A program made the translations under genes and the position numbers. From Thermoactinomyces intermedius (GTDB taxonomy: Bacteria; Bacillota; Bacilli; Thermoactinomycetales; Thermoactinomycetaceae): a stretch of DNA of 64,000 nucleotides. Shown here in pieces: positions 34,792-42,311 of this stretch. Below the pieces are notes generated by a model. The model searched no databases. It worked only from the letters and a program-made list of their open reading frames with translations, and was not told the DNA's origin. The stretch lies in the NCBI RefSeq assembly GCF_016055025.1, contig NZ_JAECVW010000005.1, one strand, 5' to 3'. How positions within the stretch are numbered: the stretch's first letter is position 1; every line of letters begins with the position of its first letter.

Positions 34792-34795
34792 AAAG

Positions 34796-35182
34796 ATGGC
34801 TTATCAACACGGCAGAGATAATGTGCTGTTCATCCAGCGGTCCGCAAAAACCGGAAAAAAACCGGAATCCGCATCCAAATCCCGATTCGTACGCCCTTTG
34901 CACCCCGCCGTCAAAAGGCGCCGGCTGATCTGGCTCGGATGCATGGTTGTCTTTATTGTTTGGGCGGCGGCGCAAAGCGTGATCCAGCAGGTGCGCATCT
35001 GGGATCAGGAAAAAGAATTGGCCGACAAACAAAGGCAGTTGTCTCAGGCTTATGAACAACAGAAAACGTTAAAGCAGGAAGTGCAAAAGTTAAAATCGGA
35101 AGATTACATGATGGAATTGGCACATAAAATGGGTTACGGAAAACCGGGTGAACAAATTTACTCCATTGAAAACAAAGAGTGA
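34796..35182 (+). CDS. divIC: septum formation initiator DivIC
   Basis: A 128-residue bitopic division protein. A basic cytoplasmic tail (residues 1-42) is followed by one membrane segment (LIWLGCMVVFIVWAAAQSVI, about 43-62) and a coiled coil (KELADKQRQLSQAYEQQKTL and onward). It joins FtsL and DivIB in the divisome. The ATG at 34796 follows AAGGGTGA; a GTG at 34784 would add four residues. Confidence 0.94.
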   Translation: MAYQHGRDNVLFIQRSAKTGKKPESASKSRFVRPLHPAVKRRRLIWLGCMVVFIVWAAAQSVIQQVRIWDQEKELADKQRQLSQAYEQQKTLKQEVQKLKSEDYMMELAHKMGYGKPGEQIYSIENKE

Positions 35183-35190
35183 AGCAAATC

Positions 35191-35224
35191 CCTCTTGTTC
35201 TGTCGGGGAACAAGAGGCTTTTTC
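35191..35224 (+). terminator. rho-independent terminator after divIC
   Basis: CCTCTTGTTC (35191-35200) pairs with GAACAAGAGG (35208-35217), then CTTTTTC. Confidence 0.9.
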
Positions 35225-35251
35225 TATCTGTGACAGGAAGAGGGATGGCGA

Positions 35252-36496
35252 ATGGGAAGAAAGTGGATCGGGCTTTTTTGCATCGTACTGTTGGTTTTGG
35301 CCGGATCCGGTTGTTTCCGTCTTCATGTGCAGGAAAACAAGGAAAAAAAGGTGATCACCGGATTGGAAAAAGTGTTGGGGAATCCGGAGGATTTTCAAGG
35401 AAAACGGGTGGGCTTGATCGCCAATCCGACCAGCATCACCCCGGATTACCGGCATGCGTTGGATGCGATGCTGGCCCGCGGGATTCAAGTGACAAACGTG
35501 TTCGGTCCGGAGCACGGGGTCCGCGGGGCTGAACAAGCCGGAGAGGAACCGGCTGCGGTGGTGGATCCCAAAACGGGAGTTCCTTTCGAAAACTTGTATG
35601 GGAAAAATCCGGAAGAAATGGTTTCCCTCTTTCAAGAAGTGGATGTCCTTGTCTTTGACATGCAGGAGACCGGCACCCGGTTTTACACTTATCTTTACAC
35701 GATGGCGGACGCGATGAAGGCCGCGGGAATGTCAAAGAAACCTTTTTATGTTTTGGACCGGCCCAATCCGCTTGGCGGAATACGGGTGGAGGGGCCGATG
35801 TTAGAGCCGGCGTTCCGCTCCTCCGTGGGACGGTTTCCCATTCCGCTCGTGCACGGAATGACGATCGGGGAATTGGCTCTTTTAATCAATGATCAGCAAG
35901 TGCCGAAATCGGAATTGCACGTGGTGAAAATGGAGGGGTGGACCCGGGAGCAGAGGTATGAAGATACCGGATTGCCATGGGTGATGCCTTCCCCGAACAT
36001 TCCCTCCCCGTTGACTGCCCTTGTCTATCCGGGGACGGGGTTGGTGGAAGGAACCAACTTGTCGGAAGGAAGAGGGACGACCCGTCCTTTTGAACTGGTC
36101 GGGGCTCCCTATGTCAACGGTTGGGAATTGGCTCAGGCGTTGAACCGGGCCCGTTTGCCGGGGGTTGTTTTTCGGGAGGCTTATTTTATCCCCACTTTTT
36201 CAAAATACCAGGGGGAAGAGGTGGGCGGTGTCCAAATCCATGTTACGGATGTGGACCAATTTGACCCGGTTTTAACGGGGATCACGATTTTGGAGAAAAC
36301 GAAAAAATTGTACCCGGAGCAGTTTGCCTGGGTCCGATCAGGGGAAAAATACTGGATAGATCTGCTGGCCGGAACGGACCAGATACGCCGCCAATTGGAT
36401 CAGGGGAAGTCCGCCCGGGAAATCATCCGGCAATGGAAAAAAGAAATCCATCACTTTCAGGGGATGCGGAAAAAATACCTTCTCTATTCATCGTGA
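35252..36496 (+). CDS. namZ: exo-beta-N-acetylmuramidase NamZ family lipoprotein (DUF1343)
   Basis: A 414-residue exported protein. The signal sequence ends in the lipobox LAGSGC (Cys at about residue 21), so it should be membrane anchored. The DUF1343 core shows GKRVGLIANPTSIT, FGPEHGVRG, VFDMQETGTRFYTY and a late EGRGTTRPFE. Members such as YbbC/NamZ of B. subtilis release MurNAc from the non-reducing ends of peptidoglycan chains. In B. subtilis the gene is in a MurNAc recycling operon; here it stands alone between divIC and tRNA genes. GAAGAGGGATGGCGA precedes the ATG. Confidence 0.9.
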   Translation: MGRKWIGLFCIVLLVLAGSGCFRLHVQENKEKKVITGLEKVLGNPEDFQGKRVGLIANPTSITPDYRHALDAMLARGIQVTNVFGPEHGVRGAEQAGEEPAAVVDPKTGVPFENLYGKNPEEMVSLFQEVDVLVFDMQETGTRFYTYLYTMADAMKAAGMSKKPFYVLDRPNPLGGIRVEGPMLEPAFRSSVGRFPIPLVHGMTIGELALLINDQQVPKSELHVVKMEGWTREQRYEDTGLPWVMPSPNIPSPLTALVYPGTGLVEGTNLSEGRGTTRPFELVGAPYVNGWELAQALNRARLPGVVFREAYFIPTFSKYQGEEVGGVQIHVTDVDQFDPVLTGITILEKTKKLYPEQFAWVRSGEKYWIDLLAGTDQIRRQLDQGKSAREIIRQWKKEIHHFQGMRKKYLLYSS

Positions 36497-36530
36497 AAAA
36501 TCTGAATTCAATTTTAAATGAAATTGGATG

Positions 36531-36559
36531 TTGACACCGAAACACAGGCTATGTATAAT
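36531..36559 (+). promoter_or_regulatory. sigma-A promoter of the tRNA pair
   Basis: TTGACA (36531-36536) and TATAAT (36554-36559) are perfect consensus boxes with a 17-base spacer. The first tRNA starts 33 bases later. Confidence 0.92.
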
Positions 36560-36592
36560 TGAGATTGTTCGCGGTGATAAATGATGAATTGA

Positions 36593-36669
<77 letters not shown>

Positions 36670-36677
36670 AAATATAT

Positions 36678-36754
36678 GGCGGCGTAGCTCAGCTGGCTAG
36701 AGCGTACGGTTCATACCCGTAAGGTCGGGGGTTCGAGGCCCTCCGCCGCTACCA
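36678..36754 (+). tRNA. elongator tRNA-Met (CAT)
   Basis: A 77-base cloverleaf with encoded CCA. The anticodon arm TACGGTTCATACCCGTA has anticodon CAT. The acceptor starts GGCGGCG and closely resembles the B. subtilis elongator tRNA-Met, not the tRNA-Ile2 that also carries CAT. Eight bases separate it from tRNA-fMet. Confidence 0.92.
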
Positions 36755-36763
36755 AAGAAGGAG

Positions 36764-36804
36764 AAGGCGAGCTTCCCCAATTGGGTGAATGTCGCCTTTT
36801 TTTT
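36764..36804 (+). terminator. rho-independent terminator of the tRNA operon
   Basis: AAGGCGA (36764-36770) pairs with TCGCCTT (36792-36798), with an inner CCCAATTGGG palindrome in the loop and a T-run. Confidence 0.88.
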
Positions 36805-36852
36805 ATGTGATTTTTAAGGATCAGCAAGTTGCCAGTGCATGGGAGTGATTGT

Positions 36853-37341
36853 GTGAATGTCGTGATTAAGAAAATAAAGTTTACGACCATAAATAAAACC
36901 TATACGGAAAAAGTCCGGGATTGGCGGGGGCGTCATTTGTTCTCCACGCAGTATGCCAATCCGGACGGAAAACGGATCTTTTTGACGTACTATTTTGTGC
37001 GCAAGGGATACACGATTTCAAAAGTGTTCGGCCGCTCCGGAGAATTTCTTTACTATTATTGCGATGTGATGCAAATGCACCAGGTGGGCCGCTTGCGTTA
37101 TGTGATGGTCGATCTGTTGTTGGATCTGATCATTGACCGGGATGATCATTATCACGTGATCGATATTGATGAATTTGCCGATTCCATTGAACGCAGGCAG
37201 ATCAAACGCAGACAGCAGGTGCATGCGTTGCGGACGCTGGACCAGATGATCCGTTTGCATGCCGATCGCAAGCTGATTCCCTCGTTTATTCGCGAGGCCA
37301 AGATGTATCCGTTGACGGATTCCCCTTCCCGGCGCCGGTGA
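36853..37341 (+). CDS. DUF402 domain protein
   Basis: A 162-residue protein of the DUF402 family (the YgaC/UPF0374 type, some members of which are nucleoside di/triphosphate phosphatases). Signature residues are FLYYYCDVMQ, YVMVDLLLDLIIDRDDHYHVIDIDEF, with several Asp and Tyr residues that bind metal in relatives. The C-terminus is a basic helix (ERRQIKRRQQVHALRTLDQM). The GTG at 36853 follows GGGAG with a seven-base gap. It lies between the tRNAs and spoIIE, not its location in B. subtilis. Confidence 0.82.
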   Translation: MNVVIKKIKFTTINKTYTEKVRDWRGRHLFSTQYANPDGKRIFLTYYFVRKGYTISKVFGRSGEFLYYYCDVMQMHQVGRLRYVMVDLLLDLIIDRDDHYHVIDIDEFADSIERRQIKRRQQVHALRTLDQMIRLHADRKLIPSFIREAKMYPLTDSPSRRR

Positions 37342-37349
37342 ATCCGATT

Positions 37350-37602
37350 TTCGACAAACCGGAAAAAGAAATAGGAAGTTTTGTCGCTCCCATGTTTGTC
37401 CTGAGAGAAAACGACAAAGGAAGACGGGATCCGAGTGAGCTCCCGAAGGAAGCCGGGGGCTCATTTGGCTGAATCCCTTGCCGTTCCCGCTTTGGCCCGA
37501 TGGCAAATCATACGGGATTGCGGCCGGCCGGAAAAATGTCGCCAAAAAAATTTTTCTTTTCAGAAATTGCAACAAACTTTCCGCTTGCCTCCCCGCTATA
37601 AT
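37350..37602 (+). promoter_or_regulatory. spoIIE control region with a cluster of Spo0A boxes
   Basis: A minus-strand TTTGTCGAA at 37358-37350 is a perfect Spo0A box. TTTGTCGCT (37380-37388), TTTGTCCTG (37395-37403) and minus-strand TTTGTCGTT (37418-37410) match at six or seven of nine positions. A TATAAT at 37597-37602 is the best -10 site; the nearest TTGCAA (37567-37572) is 24 bases upstream, a long spacer like those of Spo0A-activated sigma-A promoters. spoIIE is activated by Spo0A in B. subtilis. Confidence 0.6.
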
Positions 37603-37635
37603 GAGTGGCACAAACTGAACGCGAGGTGACATGGG

Positions 37636-40101
37636 ATGCAAGTGGGAACTCATTTTCGGAATTTATTGATTCGACCGGTTGGAAATTGGTTCGGTTGGGA
37701 AAGCAGTAAGCGAAGACGGATCATGCATCGTTTGGCGAACATGTGGAATGTTCCGGTTGTCGTGATGGGAGTGCTCTTGGGAAGAGCCACGATCCTGGGG
37801 ATGATTTCCCCGTTTGCTGTCGCTTATCTGGCCGTGGTGTATCATTTGGCCAAAAAACAATGGCCGGTGGTGATGTTGTCACTGATTCTCGGTGCGGCCA
37901 CCCTGGGCGGGGCGGAAATGGCCAAGATGACCGGCAGTTTGCTCCTTTTCCTTTTTATCCAGAAAGTTTTTGCCGCCTTGGGAAAAGGAGAGATCAGTTT
38001 TGCTCCTTTTATGGTGGGGATCACGGGGGTCGTGGCCCGCCTGGCCGGGTGGTGGTGGAAAGGCGGGACTTCTTATGAATTGTTGTTAGCCGGGATCGAT
38101 GTGCTGCTCAGTTTCATTTTGACGTTTATCTTTGTCCAATCCCTGCCGATTTTCACCATGAAAAAAAGACGCGTTTCCCTGCGCCAGGAGGAAATCGTCT
38201 GTCTGGTGATTCTTCTGGGTTCCGCGATGACCGGAACCATGGGGTGGGAAGCAGGACAGTTATCGGTCGTCAACATCATTTCCCGTTATGCGATTCTGGT
38301 GCTGGCTTTGGTGGGCGGGGGCATGATGGGCTCCTCCATGGGGGTGGTCACAGGCATGATTTTAAGCCTCTCCGAACCCAAAGCCATTTTGCAGATCAGT
38401 TTGCTGGCGTTTGCGGGCTTGTTGGCCGGTTTGTTCAAAGAAAGGAAAAAAATCGGCGTTTCGATCGGCTTCCTGTTGGGGTCGGCCATCCTGACCCTGT
38501 ATGACGGCGGCTCCACGGCCGTCTGGCCTTCCATGCAGGAATCGGCCCTTGCCGTCTGTTTGTTTTTCCTGACTCCGGAACGTTGGTTGAAAGCATTGTC
38601 CCGGTATGTCCCCGGCACGCTGGAAAATCATGCGGCGCAACAGGAGCACATCAAACGCCTCAGGGAAGTGACGGCGAGCAAAGTGGAGAAATTCACGGAA
38701 TTGTTTCAGGAGTTGGCGTTCAGTTTCCGTGAAGATGTGACCAAACACAAAAAAGAAGATGAAGACCAGGTCCGGTTTTTTATTTCCGAGATCATGGATC
38801 AGGCTTGCATGGGGTGCAGCAAGTTTGAACATTGTTGGGATCAAAAAGTGGTGAAAACCTATCAGGGGATGATGGATTTAATGGCTCGTGTCGAGGAGAA
38901 CGGGCCGCAAAATCCTGCGCCGGTTCCAAAATCATGGGAACGTCACTGCATCCGTCCCGACAAAGTGTTAAACGAAATTCAGCGTCAGTATGCGCGCTAC
39001 GAGCAAAACATCTACTGGAAGGAAAAAATGCAGGAATCCCGCCGGCTGGTCTCCGACCAGTTGACCGGAATGGCGGAAGTGATGTCCAAGCTGTCCAGGG
39101 AAATCCGCCATGAAACCCAAGTGCTGTCCGCGCATGAAGAGCAGATCCACGAAGCGTTGGAAGAGTTGGGCTTGTCCATTCACCGGGTGGATATCATTAA
39201 CCTGGAAGAAGGAAAAGTGGAGATTGAGGTCACGATGGCTGACCGGGACGGGCTGGAAGAGTGCAAAAAGTTGGTGGCTCCTTTGTTGACGGAGATTTTG
39301 GGAGAGCCGGTGGCCGTGTACCGGAAGGTGGTCAAAGACGGATCGCCCGGCGCGGTTGTCATTTTGGGATCGGCACAGCGTTTTGAACTGAAAACGGGGG
39401 CTTCTTGTGCGGCAAAAGGCGGGGGAGTGATTTCCGGAGACAGCTATTGTTACATGAATTTGGGCACAGGAAAGTATGCGGTGGCCTTATCGGACGGAAT
39501 GGGCAACGGACAACGGGCACAAGCCGAAAGCAGTGCGGCATTGAAGTTGTTGCGCCGTTTGCTTCAGGCGGGCATGAATGAAGAGCGGGCGGTGGATACG
39601 GTCAATTCGATTTTGAGTTTGCGTTCGGCCGACGAAATGTTTGCGACGATTGATTTGGCCATTGTGGATTTGAACACCGCGGAAGGGCGGTTTATGAAAA
39701 TCGGTTCCACCCCGGGCTTTATCAAACGGGGGAAAAAGGTGATCACCCTGTCGGCAGCCAATCCGCCCATCGGCATTTTAAATCATATTGAATTTGAACC
39801 GATTGAAATGCAGTTGGAGCCGGGCGACCTGATTATTTTGATGACAGACGGGGTTTATGACACACCGGATCATGCGGTCAACAAAGATGCGTTCATGGCG
39901 CGGATGATTTCAGAAATTGACACCAAAGATCCGCAAGGATTTGCGGATTGCCTTTTGGAAAAAGTGGTGCGGCATCACGGGGGCCGGATCATGGACGATA
40001 TGACGATTGTCGTTTCCAAGGTGGAGAAGCATTCCCCCGAATGGTCGACGATCCGTTTGCCTGGCGTCAAAAAGCTCGTCCGGCCGGAATCCGTGAATTA
40101 A
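37636..40101 (+). CDS. spoIIE: stage II sporulation protein E, PP2C-type phosphatase
   Basis: An 821-residue protein. Residues 40-330 hold about ten membrane segments, followed by a central FtsZ-interacting region with a Cys pair motif (ACMGCSKFEHCW, about 392-403), and a C-terminal PP2C phosphatase (about 590-805) with the metal aspartates in ALSDGMGNG and ILMTDGVYD. It localises to the polar septum and dephosphorylates SpoIIAA to activate sigma-F. ATG at 37636 after CGAGGTGACATGGG. yabS and yabT, which follow in B. subtilis, are missing. Confidence 0.97.
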   Translation: MQVGTHFRNLLIRPVGNWFGWESSKRRRIMHRLANMWNVPVVVMGVLLGRATILGMISPFAVAYLAVVYHLAKKQWPVVMLSLILGAATLGGAEMAKMTGSLLLFLFIQKVFAALGKGEISFAPFMVGITGVVARLAGWWWKGGTSYELLLAGIDVLLSFILTFIFVQSLPIFTMKKRRVSLRQEEIVCLVILLGSAMTGTMGWEAGQLSVVNIISRYAILVLALVGGGMMGSSMGVVTGMILSLSEPKAILQISLLAFAGLLAGLFKERKKIGVSIGFLLGSAILTLYDGGSTAVWPSMQESALAVCLFFLTPERWLKALSRYVPGTLENHAAQQEHIKRLREVTASKVEKFTELFQELAFSFREDVTKHKKEDEDQVRFFISEIMDQACMGCSKFEHCWDQKVVKTYQGMMDLMARVEENGPQNPAPVPKSWERHCIRPDKVLNEIQRQYARYEQNIYWKEKMQESRRLVSDQLTGMAEVMSKLSREIRHETQVLSAHEEQIHEALEELGLSIHRVDIINLEEGKVEIEVTMADRDGLEECKKLVAPLLTEILGEPVAVYRKVVKDGSPGAVVILGSAQRFELKTGASCAAKGGGVISGDSYCYMNLGTGKYAVALSDGMGNGQRAQAESSAALKLLRRLLQAGMNEERAVDTVNSILSLRSADEMFATIDLAIVDLNTAEGRFMKIGSTPGFIKRGKKVITLSAANPPIGILNHIEFEPIEMQLEPGDLIILMTDGVYDTPDHAVNKDAFMARMISEIDTKDPQGFADCLLEKVVRHHGGRIMDDMTIVVSKVEKHSPEWSTIRLPGVKKLVRPESVN

Positions 40102-40179
40102 ATCGGACAAAAACCATGTTGTAAATTGCTTCCCTTCCTGAAAAAATATATGATGAGTACAGGGAAGAATGAAAACAAA

Positions 40180-40204
40180 CCCGGGGCTTCCCGGGCCTTT
40201 TTAT
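40180..40204 (+). terminator. rho-independent terminator of spoIIE
   Basis: CCCGGG arms surround GCTT, followed by CCTTTTTA. It lies inside the open upstream extension of the tilS frame and so argues against an early tilS start. Confidence 0.75.
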
Positions 40205-40227
40205 TTAATGGGAATTTTAAGGGGAAG

Positions 40228-41682
40228 ATGACATTGTCCTGGTTTTTGGAACGCCTGGAAGAAGCGATTGCAACGAGAAAATTGATCAAACCCGGTGACA
40301 ACGTACTGGTCGGGGTATCGGGCGGTCCCGATTCCACGGCCTTGCTGTTTGCTTTAAAACGGTTGGAAAAGGCATTGGGGCATCAAGTGTTTGCCGTTCA
40401 TGTGAATCACCACTTGCGCGGGGAAGAAAGCGATGAAGATGAGAAATATGTGGTGTGCCGCGCAAAGGAATGGAACATTCCTGTCCGTGTCATGCATGTG
40501 GATGTGACCGGCGAACGGAAAAAACACGGAGGGAATAAACAGGCTGTATCACGAACATTACGCTACCGGGCATTCAAACAGGCGGCGGAGGAATTCAAAG
40601 CAGACCGGCTGGCGTTGGCGCATCATGCCGATGACCAATTGGAAACGGTGTTGATGCGTTTGTTGCGGGGAACGGGAGTCTCCGGCCTCGCCGGGATGGA
40701 TTGGGCCCGGCCTTGGGAAGATTACGTGTTGATCCGGCCTTTGTTGGGATTCAGGAAAGAGGAAATCGTTTCTTATTGCCGGGAACAGAATCTGTCCCCG
40801 CGTGAAGATTCAAGCAACCGCTCGCTCGAATATACGCGAAACCGGATCCGGCATGAACTGATTCCCGTGGTGAGAAAGCTGTATCCGCATGCCGACAGAG
40901 CGGTGTCAAAGTTGAGCGATCTGATCCGGGAAGAAGAAAGAGACTGGGATATCCGGGTGAAAAAGGCATTGGAAGACGTGGTCGCCGACCGGGGTGAAAA
41001 CTGTTACACGCTTGATGTTTCAAGTTTTCTTCACTTGTCGGTTGCTTTACAAAGAAGAGTGGTTAAACTAATATTAAGTTATCTTTGCCACCAAGATGTA
41101 ACGGAACTTTCCCTTGATAAAGTGGATCAGGTTCGAAAATTGGCTGAAAACAACAATCCGTCGGCAATGATCCGTATGTTTCAAGGAATCGTTGCAGAAA
41201 GAGAGTATTCCAAGCTGATTTTCACAAAAAAGCCACAAACACCGGATGAAGCCCGGGACGGGCGGGAAACGCCGGAAATGATCCGGTTGCCCGGTCATGG
41301 AGCGTCTTCATTACCGGGATTTTTGGGTAGAATGGAAATATTGGAGTCAGATCAACCCATCCCCATACATAGATTGAAAAACGTTTTTAGCCATGCTGTG
41401 TTTGACCTTGATCTTCTTTCAGGACCGCTTTATGTCCGGGCCCGGAAACCAGGGGACAAAATGCGTTGTTCGGGTATGCGCGGAAGAAAAAAGGTAAAAA
41501 GTTTAATGATGGAAGCAAAAATCCCCAAAAAAATGCGTTCGCGCTACCCATTGGTAGGATCCGGTGATGAAATCATCTGGATACCGGGAGTGAGGAGGTC
41601 CGACCTGGCTCCTGTGACAGCATCAACGAAACGTTTTCTATATTTATTGTGGGATCAAAATGATACACCCGAAGAAAGATAG
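40228..41682 (+). CDS. tilS: tRNA(Ile)-lysidine synthase
   Basis: A 484-residue enzyme that adds lysine to C34 of tRNA-Ile(CAT), so that it reads AUA. The ATP-binding PP-loop VGVSGGPDSTALLFAL (about residues 29-44) and the HHADDQLETVLMRLLRG motif are intact, followed by the TilS C-terminal domains. ATG 40228 follows AAGGGG closely; TTG 40234 is an alternative with better spacing. hpt follows 12 bases downstream. Confidence 0.95.
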   Translation: MTLSWFLERLEEAIATRKLIKPGDNVLVGVSGGPDSTALLFALKRLEKALGHQVFAVHVNHHLRGEESDEDEKYVVCRAKEWNIPVRVMHVDVTGERKKHGGNKQAVSRTLRYRAFKQAAEEFKADRLALAHHADDQLETVLMRLLRGTGVSGLAGMDWARPWEDYVLIRPLLGFRKEEIVSYCREQNLSPREDSSNRSLEYTRNRIRHELIPVVRKLYPHADRAVSKLSDLIREEERDWDIRVKKALEDVVADRGENCYTLDVSSFLHLSVALQRRVVKLILSYLCHQDVTELSLDKVDQVRKLAENNNPSAMIRMFQGIVAEREYSKLIFTKKPQTPDEARDGRETPEMIRLPGHGASSLPGFLGRMEILESDQPIPIHRLKNVFSHAVFDLDLLSGPLYVRARKPGDKMRCSGMRGRKKVKSLMMEAKIPKKMRSRYPLVGSGDEIIWIPGVRRSDLAPVTASTKRFLYLLWDQNDTPEER

Positions 41683-41694
41683 GAGGTTCCCACC

Positions 41695-42234
41695 GTGCAT
41701 GAAGACATTGCGGAAGTGTTGTTTACCAAAGAACAAATCCGGGAAAAAGTAGAGGAGTTGGGGAAAATCATTTCCCGTGAGTACAAAGGGTTGAACCCAT
41801 TGTGCGTTTGTGTGTTGAAAGGGGCCGTTCCTTTTATGGCCGATTTGATCCGGGAGATTGACATCCCGATTGAGATGGACTTTATGGATGTTTCCAGCTA
41901 CGGGAATTCCACCAGATCCTCAGGGGTTGTGAGAATTATTAAAGATTTGGAGACATCCGTCGAAGGACGTCATGTCCTGATTGTCGAAGACATAATTGAT
42001 TCCGGTTTGACGCTCAGTTATCTGGTGGAAATGCTGAAAGCGCGGAATGCGGCATCGGTTAAAATCATCACCATGCTGGACAAACCGGAACGCCGTAAAG
42101 TGGACCTGAGCCCAGATTACTGCGGATATACGATTCCGGATGCATTTGTTGTCGGTTATGGCCTTGATTATGCGGAGAAATATCGGAATCTCCCATACAT
42201 AGGAATCCTCAAAGAGGAAGTTTATGCGGATTAA
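41695..42234 (+). CDS. hpt: hypoxanthine-guanine phosphoribosyltransferase
   Basis: A 179-residue purine salvage enzyme (hprT). The PRPP motif VLIVEDIIDSGLTL (about residues 98-111) and FVVGYGLDYAEKYRNLPYIG near the C-terminus are typical. The GTG start follows AGGAGGTTCCCACC. In B. subtilis the tilS-hprT-ftsH products are linked in ftsH control. Confidence 0.97.
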   Translation: MHEDIAEVLFTKEQIREKVEELGKIISREYKGLNPLCVCVLKGAVPFMADLIREIDIPIEMDFMDVSSYGNSTRSSGVVRIIKDLETSVEGRHVLIVEDIIDSGLTLSYLVEMLKARNAASVKIITMLDKPERRKVDLSPDYCGYTIPDAFVVGYGLDYAEKYRNLPYIGILKEEVYAD

Positions 42235-42252
42235 CCGTGGCGTTTTGTTTTG

Positions 42253-42282
42253 TTGAGAACCGTTTGCCTGCTATGCTAAAAT
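42253..42282 (+). promoter_or_regulatory. probable sigma-A promoter of ftsH
   Basis: TTGAGA (42253-42258) and TAAAAT (42277-42282), 18-base spacer. ftsH also has its own promoter in B. subtilis. Confidence 0.6.
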
Positions 42283-42311
42283 GATACAAGTGGACTGAGA
42301 GGAGGCCAGGG

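Noticed and set aside
36678..36754. Second CAT tRNA as tRNA-Ile2
   Set aside because: The acceptor and arms match elongator tRNA-Met of Bacillus more closely than the tRNA-Ile2 sequence.
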